From: Candidatus Borrelia undatumii
GTDB lineage: Bacteria; Spirochaetota; Spirochaetia; Borreliales; Borreliaceae
DNA length: 64,000 nucleotides
NCBI RefSeq assembly: GCF_020882015.2
Contig: NZ_CP086555.2
Coordinates: 806,001 to 870,000, forward strand
Reading direction: 5' to 3'
Position numbers and translations under genes: made by a program. The number at the start of each line of letters is the position of its first letter. Position 1 is the stretch's first letter. The notes under the pieces are model-generated. The model had not been told where the DNA came from, did no database searches, and saw nothing but the letters and a program-made list of their open reading frames with translations. Positions 55,552-64,000 of the stretch are shown in pieces.

Positions 55552-56679
55552 ATGTTTAGTATCACTAAAAACGATAGTAATTCTAATGCGCGGCTTGGGG
55601 TGCTTGATCTTCCCCATGGAAAGGTAAGTACTCCGTGTTTCATGCCCGTTGGCACTTTGGGAGCGATGAAGGCATTAAAGCATGGTGTACTTGAGAAATT
55701 GGGATGTAATTTAATTCTTGCAAACACTTACCATCTTTATTTAAGACCTGGAATGGACGTAATAAAGAAATACGGAAGTTTACATAAATTTACTTCTTGG
55801 GATAAAAATTTTTTAACAGATTCTGGTGGGTTTCAAGTTTTTTCTTTGTCTAGGCTTCGAAAGATTGAAGCTGAGGGAGTGCATTTTCAATCTCATATTG
55901 ATGGCTCTAGGCATTATTTTACACCTGAGAGTGTATTTAGAATGCAAGAAATTTTTGAGAGCGATATTATTATGTCGCTTGACATTTGTAGTTCTTATGG
56001 TATTGATTACAATGAGGCAAATTTATATACGAATATTACGACTTCCTGGGCTCGGCGCACATTTAGTGCTTATGAGAGTAGAAAAGAAGGATATGATGGT
56101 CTTTTGTTTTTAATCACTCAGGGTAATTTTTTTAAAGATTTAAGAAAAAGGAGTACAGAAGAGATTTTAGAATTAAATAGCCCAGGTATTGCGATAGGTG
56201 GGATTTCTGTTGGAGAACCAAGGGATAAATATTTAGAAATTCTTGAATACAATTCTTTTTCAATACCGAAAGATAAGCCGAAGTATGTAATGGGGATTGG
56301 TACACCTCACTATATATTGGACGCAATATATTATGGTATTGATATCTTTGATTGTGTTCATCCTGCAAGAATTGCTAGGCATGGTGCACTTCTGACTGAT
56401 AACGGAATATTGCGGATTAAGAGATCAGAATTTAGCAACGATGCTTCTCCTGTTGAGAAAGATTGTGTATGTACTTTATGTAAGAGGTATTCAAGAGGAT
56501 ATTTAAGGCATTTAATAAAATCAGAAGAAACTCTTGGAATAATGCTGGCCAGTGAACATAATATGTATTATATGTTCAGGCTTATTGAAAAGGCTAGGAG
56601 TGCAATCATTAATGATGATTTTGCAAGATTTAGAACACTTTATTTAAAAAGGTATGATGAGGGTAATTTTCATGAATAA
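55552..56679 (+). CDS. tgt: tRNA-guanine transglycosylase (queuosine)
   Basis: 375 residues. It swaps G34 for a queuine precursor in tRNAs reading NAY codons. The catalytic region [11 protein letters not shown] includes D90; the second Asp is in [15 protein letters not shown]. Zinc cysteines are in [17 protein letters not shown]. It overlaps murJ by 8 bases. Borrelia has no queuosine synthesis genes that I see here, so salvage of queuine is likely. Confidence 0.94.
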   Translation: MFSITKNDSNSNARLGVLDLPHGKVSTPCFMPVGTLGAMKALKHGVLEKLGCNLILANTYHLYLRPGMDVIKKYGSLHKFTSWDKNFLTDSGGFQVFSLSRLRKIEAEGVHFQSHIDGSRHYFTPESVFRMQEIFESDIIMSLDICSSYGIDYNEANLYTNITTSWARRTFSAYESRKEGYDGLLFLITQGNFFKDLRKRSTEEILELNSPGIAIGGISVGEPRDKYLEILEYNSFSIPKDKPKYVMGIGTPHYILDAIYYGIDIFDCVHPARIARHGALLTDNGILRIKRSEFSNDASPVEKDCVCTLCKRYSRGYLRHLIKSEETLGIMLASEHNMYYMFRLIEKARSAIINDDFARFRTLYLKRYDEGNFHE

Positions 56680-58192
56680 AGATATTATCTCAACAATTGT
56701 TGTTATGATTTCTGTCTTCTTATCAAGAATAATGGGTTTTGTGAAAGTAAAGGTATTTTCTTACTATTTTGGAGCAAATCTTGAAGCAGATATTTTTAAT
56801 TATGTTTTCAATATTCCAAACAATTTAAGAAAAATTATTTCAGAAGGCGCAATGACCTCGGCTTTTATGCCCGAGTTTACTTATGAGAGAAATAAATCTA
56901 GTAGACATGCTATTTCTTTTTTTAGGAGTGTTGCTACCTTTAATATAATAAGTATTGGTTTTATTAGCCTTATTATGATTATTTTTTCGAAGCAGATTAT
57001 ATATTATGTGTCTTCCTATAGGAATGAAGATTTAGCACTGGCAAGTCATATGTTTAATTACTTAATACTCTATATTTTGCTTATAAGTCTGGCGTCGATA
57101 TTTGCATCAGTGCTTAATTCGTATAAGGTCTTCTTCATACCATCCATCTCACCTGTTATGCTTTCCATTGGTACTATATTAAGCATATTTTTCCTTTATG
57201 GACAGTATGGTATATACAGTGCTGTTATTGGAGTGCTTGTTGGCGGCGTTTTTCAATTTTTAGTTCAATTAATAAATTGTATTTTTATCGGAGTTACATA
57301 CATACCAGTTTTTAGCTTTAATGATTATGCCTTTTTGAGGTTTTTAAAAAGATGGTCATGTATGGTTTTATCAGCTTTGCTTTCTATAGCTACGCAGCAG
57401 ATTTCATTTGCACTAGCTTCAACGCTAGAGGTTGGGAGTGTTTCTGTTTTAAGCAATGCGATTGTTTATTATCAACTTCCTGTTGGTATTTTTTATGTTT
57501 CTATCTCCACAGTTATTTTTCCTAAAATGATAGAACATGCTTATTTGGGTCATAGAGGAAAGTTAAATGATATTTTAAATCAGGGAATAGAGATTTTAAT
57601 TTTGCTTCTAGTTCCAATATCATTTTTAATGTATATCTGGGCTGGTCCCATTTTAAACTTATTGCTTACAGGAGGTGAATTTTCCATATATGATACACAA
57701 AGGACAGTTAGTGTATTACAGTATTTTTTGGTTGGTTTGACGTTTTCTTCTATTTTTGGATTCTTTCAGAAATATTATTTTTCTATTCGTGACCAAAAAA
57801 CCCCTCTTTATTTTAATCTTCTTTTTTCCGTTATTGATATCGTTATATCATTTTTTGGTATTAGCAGCTTTAAGGTAAACATTTTACCTATGGCACAATC
57901 AATTTCTTTTGCCTTTTGTGTGATTGTTTTTTATTTTGTTGGGTTAAGGAGAGGTATGAGATTTGAAATCGTTAGGTCTCTTGTAGTGCTTCTTAAGGTA
58001 TGTATATCTCTTATTCCTTTGTATTTAGTTTATATGGCTTTTAAAGATTTTAAGTGGGATATGGGGTTTAGTTTCAGTAATTTTTATCTCCTAGGTTTTG
58101 CAGGTAGCATTAGTATTGTTATTCTAGTGGTGTGTTATTATTTTCTTGGAATTGGTAGCTTTTTTAAACTTGTTAATAGGGAGATTGTATGA
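56672..58192 (+). CDS. murJ: MurJ (MviN) lipid II flippase
   Basis: 506 residues, 14 predicted membrane segments. MurJ moves lipid II across the cytoplasmic membrane for peptidoglycan synthesis. Opening: [20 protein letters not shown]; characteristic charged residues of the central cavity appear at [20 protein letters not shown]. The ATG at 56672 has GAGGG 9 bases upstream; an earlier ATG inside tgt is discarded. The 3' end overlaps the HEAT-repeat gene by 4 bases. Confidence 0.93.
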   Translation: MNKDIISTIVVMISVFLSRIMGFVKVKVFSYYFGANLEADIFNYVFNIPNNLRKIISEGAMTSAFMPEFTYERNKSSRHAISFFRSVATFNIISIGFISLIMIIFSKQIIYYVSSYRNEDLALASHMFNYLILYILLISLASIFASVLNSYKVFFIPSISPVMLSIGTILSIFFLYGQYGIYSAVIGVLVGGVFQFLVQLINCIFIGVTYIPVFSFNDYAFLRFLKRWSCMVLSALLSIATQQISFALASTLEVGSVSVLSNAIVYYQLPVGIFYVSISTVIFPKMIEHAYLGHRGKLNDILNQGIEILILLLVPISFLMYIWAGPILNLLLTGGEFSIYDTQRTVSVLQYFLVGLTFSSIFGFFQKYYFSIRDQKTPLYFNLLFSVIDIVISFFGISSFKVNILPMAQSISFAFCVIVFYFVGLRRGMRFEIVRSLVVLLKVCISLIPLYLVYMAFKDFKWDMGFSFSNFYLLGFAGSISIVILVVCYYFLGIGSFFKLVNREIV

Positions 58193-59598
58193 AGTGTTTG
58201 GTATTAATTCTTTTGTACTTTTTTGTGTTTAGTGCTTTTGCTGTTGACGACCCCCTGCTGCCAACAGAACCTTTAGAGCCTATAGAACCTAATCTGCCTG
58301 AGTTTAATTATAATAAAGATGCAGAAAATAGTTTAAACAGCAGTGCTACTACCCAAGATGTTAATCAAGTAAGAGATAGTATTTCTTATGGGCTTGATGT
58401 TCAAGTGATTGAGATTGTTAAGAGACTTAAGAGGTCGGGGGATGGTGAGTACAATTCCTTACTTGAGAACAGATTACAGAAAACGTTCAATATTGATCTC
58501 AAGGTAGCAATTCTTGATTTATTTTTATCTCTTAAGCATAAAGGCGGTGCTGATGTTGCTAATTATATTCTTACCAATTATGAAGCCATGAGATACCCTA
58601 CCAATCTAATTAATGGAGCAATTTTATATCTTAAGGAACTTGGAAGCAAAGATGACTTGAAGAAAATTCTTGTTGACATCCTTGAGAATAAAGAAGGAAA
58701 CATTGTAGCTATGGCTGCGCATTATCTTGGTGAACTTTCTGCCATTGAATATTCGAAGAATATAATGGGCGTCTATAATAAATATTCTGGTAATGATGGT
58801 GTTAGATCTGCAATACTTATTGCACTTGGCAAGTCTAATGCTTTTGAGTATGAGAACAAGATTTATGAGATCTCTATGGACAGTCATGAAACTCCAACAA
58901 TCAAGGCTTCTGCAATCAGAGCGTTATCGTACCTCGTGCCCGAAAAAGTGACAGAGAATGCTGAGCTTTATCTTCAAGGGAGCAATAACAATTCTAACAT
59001 TAAGATTGCCATTATTGAAGCACTTTCAAGGGATGTATCTTTGAAATCAAAAGAGGTATTGCAAGATTTTTTAAGAGATTCCGATGAAACACTGAGGGTT
59101 AGGGCTGTTAATGCCATTAAGGGTCATGGTGATGTTTCTGCAAAGGAAGCATTGGTTTATAAGGTTAGGGGCGATCCTTCTTTTAAGGTTAGGGAAGCGT
59201 CAGGTAAAGCGTTAATTGATATGAGCTCTGGTTATCAGGAGATAAAAAATATAATACTAGAACCTACTATTGAAAATAATTTTAAACTCACTATGTTTAG
59301 TTATCTTTTGGACAAAAATAAGGGTTTTGCATTTTTGGTTGCATTAGATCTTTTGAAAAGGGAAAATATTAATAAACCTTCAAAAATTTTAACCGATGTT
59401 GCTGTACTTCTAGCAGCCAGAAAGGGTAATTTTGATGATTTTTATTCCAAGATTATTAATAGCAAAGATGTTGATTTAAGAAATCTTGCAATTAAGGGGG
59501 CTGTTTACAACAAATCTTCTGCACTCAGGGGTAGGCTTAAAGAGATAAAAGAGATGACAACTTCAGAGTATTTAAGAAAACTTTTAAGAGATTATTAG
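58189..59598 (+). CDS. Exported HEAT-repeat protein
   Basis: 469 residues. Signal peptide (about 1-18), a short proline- and glutamate-rich stretch (PTEPLEPIEPNLP), then repeated pairs of helices from about 70 to 450 of HEAT type, for example IVAMAAHYLGELSA, VRSAILIALGKSN, IKASAIRALSYL, LRVRAVNAIKG and VREASGKALID. Such repeats bind proteins. The pairing with murJ (4-base overlap) suggests a role near the cell wall; specific function unknown. It converges on coaBC, overlapping by 4 bases. Confidence 0.83.
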   Translation: MKCLVLILLYFFVFSAFAVDDPLLPTEPLEPIEPNLPEFNYNKDAENSLNSSATTQDVNQVRDSISYGLDVQVIEIVKRLKRSGDGEYNSLLENRLQKTFNIDLKVAILDLFLSLKHKGGADVANYILTNYEAMRYPTNLINGAILYLKELGSKDDLKKILVDILENKEGNIVAMAAHYLGELSAIEYSKNIMGVYNKYSGNDGVRSAILIALGKSNAFEYENKIYEISMDSHETPTIKASAIRALSYLVPEKVTENAELYLQGSNNNSNIKIAIIEALSRDVSLKSKEVLQDFLRDSDETLRVRAVNAIKGHGDVSAKEALVYKVRGDPSFKVREASGKALIDMSSGYQEIKNIILEPTIENNFKLTMFSYLLDKNKGFAFLVALDLLKRENINKPSKILTDVAVLLAARKGNFDDFYSKIINSKDVDLRNLAIKGAVYNKSSALRGRLKEIKEMTTSEYLRKLLRDY

Positions 59599-60764
59599 TA
59601 TAAGATTTTTAAAATCTCTATCGCTATTTCTTTTTTTGACATTTCAGGAATTTTTTGAATATTGTTTTTACTGTCTATTATGTAGATCTTATTAAGGGTT
59701 GATCCGAAATATTTTAAATCATTTGCAATAATATAGTCTAAATTCTTTGTTTTAAGTTTTTCTTTGGCTTTATCTATTAGATTTTCAGGTTCTTGAGCGC
59801 AAAATCCAATAATAATTTGGTTTTTAATTTTATTTTTACCTATACACTCTATTATGTCTGGATTTTTTGTGAGCTTAATGTGAAAATTTTCTAGTTCATT
59901 TTTTTTAATTTTGTTGGCATAAATTTTTTCAGGTCTAAAATCAGCAACAGCGGCAGCTCCGATGATTACATCAAATTTTTGATATATTTTTGTTGTTTGT
60001 TCATACATTTCCATTGCTGTTCTTACTCTGATGACATTTATTCCGATGGGCGTTCTTTCATTACTGGGGCCTGAAACTATTGTTACATTAGCACCGAGGT
60101 TTTTTGCCTCAATTCCTAGGTTAAATCCCATCTGTCCTGTTGATTTGTTTGAAAAGTAGCGAATTGGATCTAGTGTTTCTTCGGTTCTGGAAGCAGTTAT
60201 TAATATTTTTTTGTTTTGTAATGGCAAATGTGCCTTCATCTCTGCCAATATCATTTTTAAAATGTCATTCTCATTCTTAAGGCGTCCAATAGCATTTAAA
60301 GAGCAAGCTAGAAATCCTTCATCAGGTTCAATGAATTTATAATTGTACTTTTTTAACTTTTTAATATTCTCTTCTAGAATAGGATTTGCATACATTACAT
60401 TGTTCATTGCTATTGCAAAATAAGTGGGGGCGTTACTTGCGGATATTATTGTGCTTAAAGCGTCATCGGCAATGCCTGCTGCGATTTTAGAAATAATATT
60501 GTAGGTAGCAGGGATAACCAATATTAAGTTTGCCCATCTTGCTAGATTAATGTGTTCTACTTCTTCATGAGCTGTGTTCCATAGGCTATGGACTACACTA
60601 TTTTTTGAAACAGTCTCTAGTGTCAGTGGAGTAATAAATTTAGTGGCGTTTTTTGTCATGACGACCTTAACGGAATACCCCATTTTTACCAAACTTGAAA
60701 TAACATAGGCCGATTTATAGGCCGCAATACCGCCACATACACCTACTAGTACATTTTTGTTCAT
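59595..60764 (-). CDS. coaBC: CoaBC, phosphopantothenoylcysteine synthetase/decarboxylase
   Basis: 389 residues from the Met that starts NKNVLVGVCGGIAAYKS; the frame opens nine codons earlier. The decarboxylase half (flavin-binding) includes AHEEVEHINLARWA, where the His is catalytic, and AMNNVMYANP and GFLACSLNAIGRL; the synthetase half begins near 185 (ILITASRTEETLDPIRYFSN). It converts phosphopantothenate to 4'-phosphopantetheine for CoA. Divergent from yhdT-panF, so uptake and use of pantothenate share one intergenic region. Confidence 0.94.
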   Translation of the reverse strand: MNKNVLVGVCGGIAAYKSAYVISSLVKMGYSVKVVMTKNATKFITPLTLETVSKNSVVHSLWNTAHEEVEHINLARWANLILVIPATYNIISKIAAGIADDALSTIISASNAPTYFAIAMNNVMYANPILEENIKKLKKYNYKFIEPDEGFLACSLNAIGRLKNENDILKMILAEMKAHLPLQNKKILITASRTEETLDPIRYFSNKSTGQMGFNLGIEAKNLGANVTIVSGPSNERTPIGINVIRVRTAMEMYEQTTKIYQKFDVIIGAAAVADFRPEKIYANKIKKNELENFHIKLTKNPDIIECIGKNKIKNQIIIGFCAQEPENLIDKAKEKLKTKNLDYIIANDLKYFGSTLNKIYIIDSKNNIQKIPEMSKKEIAIEILKILY

Positions 60765-60778
60765 ATTAACTTCACGCA

Positions 60779-60800
60779 ATGATATTATCAATGATATTAT
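60779..60800 (+). repeat. Tandem 10-base repeat upstream of coaBC
   Basis: ATGATATTAT occurs twice with a 12-base period (60779-60788 and 60791-60800). The second copy overlaps the -10 of coaBC on the other strand. AT-rich chance repetition cannot be excluded. Confidence 0.55.
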
Positions 60801-60801
60801 A
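60796..60801 (-). promoter_or_regulatory. Candidate -10 of coaBC
   Basis: Perfect TATAAT on the minus strand, 31 bases upstream of the coaBC ATG. The -35 is poor. It lies within the tandem repeat. Confidence 0.45.
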
Positions 60802-60837
60802 TAACTCTATCTTATATCCTAAACAGGATTTTATGTG

Positions 60838-61029
60838 ATGAGTAATGTATTTTTTTCAAGTTTGATATATTTGTTTTTGTTTTTTTTGTGGGTTTCGTCG
60901 TATTGTTTTTTTGCTTCCTCTACCGTAGTATTCAATATCCCTCTTTGGTTTTTTTTGTCATGCATCTTGTTTCCTGTTTTAAGTTTGTTATCGGTTTGTA
61001 TTTTTGTTTATTTTTCAAAAGATGAATAG
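60838..61029 (+). CDS. yhdT: YhdT family small membrane protein
   Basis: 63 residues, two membrane helices (about 7-28 and 34-58), ending in a short acidic tail. It resembles E. coli YhdT, which lies directly upstream of panF there too: the LWFFLSCILFPVLSLLSVC part lines up with the YhdT second helix. A GTG just before the ATG is an alternative start. AGGA lies 9 bases upstream. Its last bases overlap the likely panF ATG at 61022. Confidence 0.72.
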   Translation: MSNVFFSSLIYLFLFFLWVSSYCFFASSTVVFNIPLWFFLSCILFPVLSLLSVCIFVYFSKDE

Positions 61030-62436
61030 AGGATTTTTTTTACTTTTTTTTTAATTCTTTACTGTATTTTTGGCATTTTTTTTAAGAAAAAAAGAGAAGG
61101 GATTTTATTTTTACGTGATTATTTTCTTGCCAATCAGGGTATAAATTTTTTTGTAATGGCACTGTTTATTGCTTCTAGTTATATTAGTGCTAGTAGTTTT
61201 ATTTCAGGGCCTTCGGCTGTCTATAAGTATGGAATGTCTTTTATCTTCCTAGCGGTTATTCAAATTCCTGCGGGTATAATTTCGTTTACTATTGTTGGAG
61301 AGAGATTGAATGCGGAAGCTAGGAAAATTAATGCAATAAATATTATCGACTACATTAGATATAGGTATGCTAGTAATTCTTTAGCACTTGTTAGTAGTTT
61401 TGTAATAATTTTTTTCTCTTTATTCTTGATTTCAGCCCAACTTATTGGGGGGGCTAAGCTTTTAGAGTTTTTTTTAAAAGTCGATTATCGTGATTCTCTT
61501 ATTTTTTTCTCTTTATTTGTTTTCCTATACGTCTGTCTAGGGGGCTTTAAAATGGTAGCGTATACGGATTTAATTCAGGGAACTTTTATGATCATAGCGT
61601 CTGTGATTTTATTTTTAAGATTAGTTAATTTGGGTGGTGGGATTGAAAATATCTTCAAGGAATCAATCTTGAATCTTAAGAGTAATTTACTCTCGCCTTC
61701 AAATTCGGATTTAAAAATTGAGTATATAGTTTCTTTCTGGATATTAACAGGAGTTGGAACATTGGGGTTTCCACAGTTTGTTAACAACTTTATAGCATTC
61801 AAACATAGCAGAGATATTAGACTGGCCCTCCCTATTGCTACTTTTTTAATAGGATTTTTAGTTCTCATTATGCATTTAATAGGGTTTTTTTCTCTTATTA
61901 TTTTTCCTAATTTTGAACCAAATGATAAGGTTATCGTAGGCGTAGCATTAGAGGTGTTAAGTCCTGGGGTCTTTCTCTTGTTTTTCATAGGGCTTCTATC
62001 GGCAATAATGTCTACAATAGACACGGGTTTTCTTTTCATCTCATCGATTTGGGTAAAGGCAGCGATGACGTTAAGCAAAAAAATAGAAGATAAAGCCAAG
62101 ATCAATTTATTTATCACCGTTTCTAATGTTTGCTTTATTGTAGTAATAGTTTTTTTCTCTCTAAAACCACCTGATTTTTTGCTTTTTATAAATATTTTTG
62201 CAATTGGAGCTTTAGAAGTTTCATTTTTTTCTGTTATTGTTTTTGGGCTTTACTTCAAGTTTGTAAGTAAAGTCTCGGCTTTTGTTTCTCAGTTTTCAGG
62301 GCTTTTAAGTTACTTAATCATAATTTTTTGTGAAGTTGATATTTATTCTTTTCATCCTGTTGTTCCTTCATTCGCTATCTCTGTGCTTTCATTTTTGATA
62401 GTTAATTTTGTTTGTAGGCGATATAGTAGTATTTAA
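61022..62436 (+). CDS. panF: Sodium/pantothenate symporter PanF (5' end apparently frameshifted)
   Basis: SSS-family symporter with about 13 membrane segments. The uninterrupted frame with a Met starts only at 61156 (MALFIASSYISASSF), 45-50 residues into the family. Sequence before it in that frame (LYCIFGIFFKKKREGILFLR, then DYFLANQGINFF) is the expected N-terminal part of PanF but has no ATG, GTG or TTG. An ATG at 61022, in the yhdT stop region, begins a perfect hydrophobic start (MNRGFFLLFF) that would join this frame if the T9 tract at 61044-61052 gained one T. Coordinates assume that start. Pantothenate uptake feeds CoaBC. Confidence 0.75.
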
Positions 62437-62440
62437 TAGT

Positions 62441-63394
62441 ATGAGATCCTTAAATTCTCAAAAATATAGCATTGTCGAGGTTCTTAAGAATGATAATGGG
62501 AAGAGATTGGATTCGGTATTAATAAAGTTTTTGAAATTTCCTAAATCTAGGATAATGAAGCATATTAGAAATGGAGATATCCTTTTAAATAAATCAAAAG
62601 TTCCTTTTTCCCATAGAGTTTTTCAGGGTGATGAGATCTATTTATACAAGCCTTTGATGCAAAAATTAAGTGCTGATTTGGGAGTGGCCAAGATTGAAGA
62701 AAGTGCGGTAACAAAGGAGGTTAGGGAAAGAATTATTTATGAGGATGAGGATTTGCTTGTAATTAATAAGAGGAGGGGGGTTTTGGTTCATGGAGATAAT
62801 TCGCTTGATACTTTGGTTAATTTTTATCTCTTAAATGAAAATCTTAAATCTATTAGTTTTAAACCCTCGGCTGTGCATAGAATTGATAGAAATACTTCAG
62901 GGATTATTATTTTTGCAAAAAATGTGAGTTCTGCAAGGATTTTAAGCAGTGCGTTTAGTAGTGGTACCGTTATTAAAAAGTATGTAGCCTTGCTAGAAGG
63001 TGAGGTTAAAATGGCTGTAGTTTATAGAAATTTTTTGTATAGAGATAAGGTTGCAAGAAAAACTTTGGTGCTCGAAAAAGCGGATAAAGTAAATGCTGTA
63101 ACTCATGTTAAACCAATTTTAATTTCCAAATTTTTTACTCTTGCTGAAATTTCAATAGAGACTGGCTTTACCCATCAAATAAGAGCGCAGTGTGCTTTTA
63201 ACAATCATGCTTTGGTCGGTGATAAAAAGTATCATTCTAAATACAGAAAAGCTAATTACTTTTTACATTCTTTTTTGATAGAATTTAGTGAGTCATTATT
63301 TTTAAAAGATGAATTTTTTGTTGAGCCTAGTTCGGATTTTTTGCAGCAGATAGTTGACGTTTTTGGTGTGTATGGGTTTAAAGAGTTTATTTAG
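62441..63394 (+). CDS. RluA-family 23S rRNA pseudouridine synthase
   Basis: 317 residues from the ATG at 62441, four bases after panF; the frame opens earlier, inside panF. An S4 RNA-binding domain (about 12-75: RLDSVLIKFLKFPKSRIMKH) precedes the catalytic domain with HRIDRNTSG, where the Asp is catalytic. RluC/RluD-type enzymes modify 23S rRNA; which uridine is not clear, so no symbol is given. The GFTHQIRAQ stretch is typical too. Overlaps the next gene by 23 bases. Confidence 0.88.
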   Translation: MRSLNSQKYSIVEVLKNDNGKRLDSVLIKFLKFPKSRIMKHIRNGDILLNKSKVPFSHRVFQGDEIYLYKPLMQKLSADLGVAKIEESAVTKEVRERIIYEDEDLLVINKRRGVLVHGDNSLDTLVNFYLLNENLKSISFKPSAVHRIDRNTSGIIIFAKNVSSARILSSAFSSGTVIKKYVALLEGEVKMAVVYRNFLYRDKVARKTLVLEKADKVNAVTHVKPILISKFFTLAEISIETGFTHQIRAQCAFNNHALVGDKKYHSKYRKANYFLHSFLIEFSESLFLKDEFFVEPSSDFLQQIVDVFGVYGFKEFI

Positions 63395-64000
63395 TGGATT
63401 CGTATTTGGTAATATCTTAAATACTGTTAGGGGTTTATCGGTTGCTATTAGGCATAAGTTTGTTAAGATAAGGGTTTATGCTTTGGTAGGAGCAGCTGGT
63501 ACTGGGAAAAGTTTTAGATCTCACTTAATAGCAGATAAATATGCTATTCCTTTAATAGTTGATGATGGTGTCCTGATAAAGAATATGAAGATTATTGCGG
63601 GTAGTTCTGCCAAATTTGAGGATAATGTGTTTAATGCAATAAGGCGTTCTGTTTTTGAGGATGATCTTCATAGAAATGAGGTTGTTGAAGTTCTACGTAG
63701 GGAGGATTTTCATAGGATACTGATATTGGGAACAAGTATTCGAATGATAGATAAAATAGTGGCCAGACTTTTTTTGCCTAGCCCTTTTAAGATTATTTAT
63801 ATAACAGATGTTTCTACTAGACAGGAAATGGAAAAGGCTAGAATTTCAAGGCAAATGGGGGAACATGTTGTTCCAGCAGCAGCTTTTGAGATAACATCTG
63901 TTAAACCAAGCCTATTATTAGATTCCATTCGAGTTTTTTTTAAAAGTAAATGGTTTTTTTCCAGGAAAAAGAACTATATTCGTTCTATTGTGAGACCCCA
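63372..64000 (+). CDS. P-loop protein of unknown function (cut by window end)
   Basis: The ATG at 63372 opens a frame that continues to the window end (209 codons and 2 bases). A Walker A GAAGTGKSF is near residue 45. Further features: HLIADKYAIPLIVDDGVLIK, a segment near residue 90-120 with alternating charge, and RILILGTSIRMIDKIVARLF before KIIYITDVSTRQEMEKAR. I do not recognise the family. It overlaps the pseudouridine synthase by 23 bases. Confidence 0.72.
   Translation, partial: MGLKSLFSGFVFGNILNTVRGLSVAIRHKFVKIRVYALVGAAGTGKSFRSHLIADKYAIPLIVDDGVLIKNMKIIAGSSAKFEDNVFNAIRRSVFEDDLHRNEVVEVLRREDFHRILILGTSIRMIDKIVARLFLPSPFKIIYITDVSTRQEMEKARISRQMGEHVVPAAAFEITSVKPSLLLDSIRVFFKSKWFFSRKKNYIRSIVRP

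Noticed and set aside
55650-55664. TGGCAC with GC 10 bases after the GG, inside tgt
   Set aside because: The -12 part reads GAGC and not TTGC, and it is inside a conserved coding region.
60816-60829. ATCCT-AAAC-AGGAT hairpin covering the yhdT ribosome site
   Set aside because: Five pairs with a four-base loop is too weak to claim a regulatory RNA element without conservation data.
61157-61172. Sigma-54-like TGGCAC...TTGC inside panF
   Set aside because: The spacer is 6 bases where 5 are needed, and it lies in coding sequence with no suitable gene start downstream.
1-64000. Search for insertion sequences, prophage, toxin-antitoxin pairs, CRISPR arrays or plasmid-type genes
   Set aside because: No transposase, integrase, regular spaced repeats or toxin-antitoxin pair was recognised; gene order looks like conserved chromosome throughout.

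Overview
The window is spirochaetal and almost certainly a Borrelia chromosome segment. It is AT-rich and densely packed, with many 1-26 nt gene overlaps and frequent TTG/GTG starts. From memory, the gene order matches the Borrelia burgdorferi block running roughly from BB0757 (clpP) to BB0816. The Hk2/Rrp2 pair, an rpoS gene behind a -24/-12 promoter next to flgI/flgJ, spirochaete-style lipoprotein signals and the absence of any LPS or amino-acid biosynthesis genes all fit. I cannot separate the Lyme group from the relapsing-fever group with confidence. I see no insertion sequence, prophage, CRISPR array or rRNA gene.

Layout. (1) 1-3.5 kb: the end of clpP, a short lipoprotein gene, tRNA-Leu(UAA), a DUF368 membrane protein whose 3' end runs into the tRNA, a MazG-type protein with an internal tandem duplication, and a LysM/M23 peptidase. 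(2) 3.6-16.4 kb, minus strand: a motility and signalling block transcribed flgF-flgG-flgA-flgI-flgJ-rpoS-(divergent deacetylase)-tsaD-pdxK, then murG-cvpA-holB-like-hk2-rrp2. rrp2 encodes the sigma-54 activator known to switch on rpoS, and rpoS here has a clear sigma-54 site, so both ends of that regulatory circuit lie within 9 kb. (3) 16.6-26.8 kb, plus strand: DUF2147 protein, apt, rplU-prp-rpmA-obgE, nadD-LCP-rsfS, spoVG, tRNA-Gln(UUG)-rplY-pth-tilS-ftsH. (4) 26.8-32.3 kb: an exported protein of unknown function, a trypsin-like lipoprotein protease with a PDZ-like region, an oversized thymidine kinase and, on the minus strand, tmk plus an exported protein. (5) 32.4-43.6 kb: the envelope assembly set tamB-bamA-skp, an orphan STAS protein, mutS and comF. 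(6) 43.6-51.7 kb: the rimP-nusA-infB-rbfA-truB-rpsO-pnp superoperon. (7) 51.7-59.6 kb: a beta-propeller lipoprotein, two LptF/LptG-type permeases, tgt, murJ and a HEAT-repeat protein. (8) 59.6-64 kb: coaBC divergent from yhdT-panF (pantothenate uptake and CoA synthesis), a pseudouridine synthase and a P-loop protein cut by the window end.

Most genes are housekeeping and conserved. The least expected observations are: a MazG protein made of two tandem copies, one of which has lost three of four metal ligands; a panF gene with no usable start in frame unless a T9 tract shifts by one base; a terminator-like hairpin between the promoter and start codon of the rimP-nusA operon; operator- or leader-like inverted repeats at rplU and rpsO; and arginine-rich repeat insertions in IF2 and PNPase. 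No convincing multi-gene system of wholly unknown type was found.
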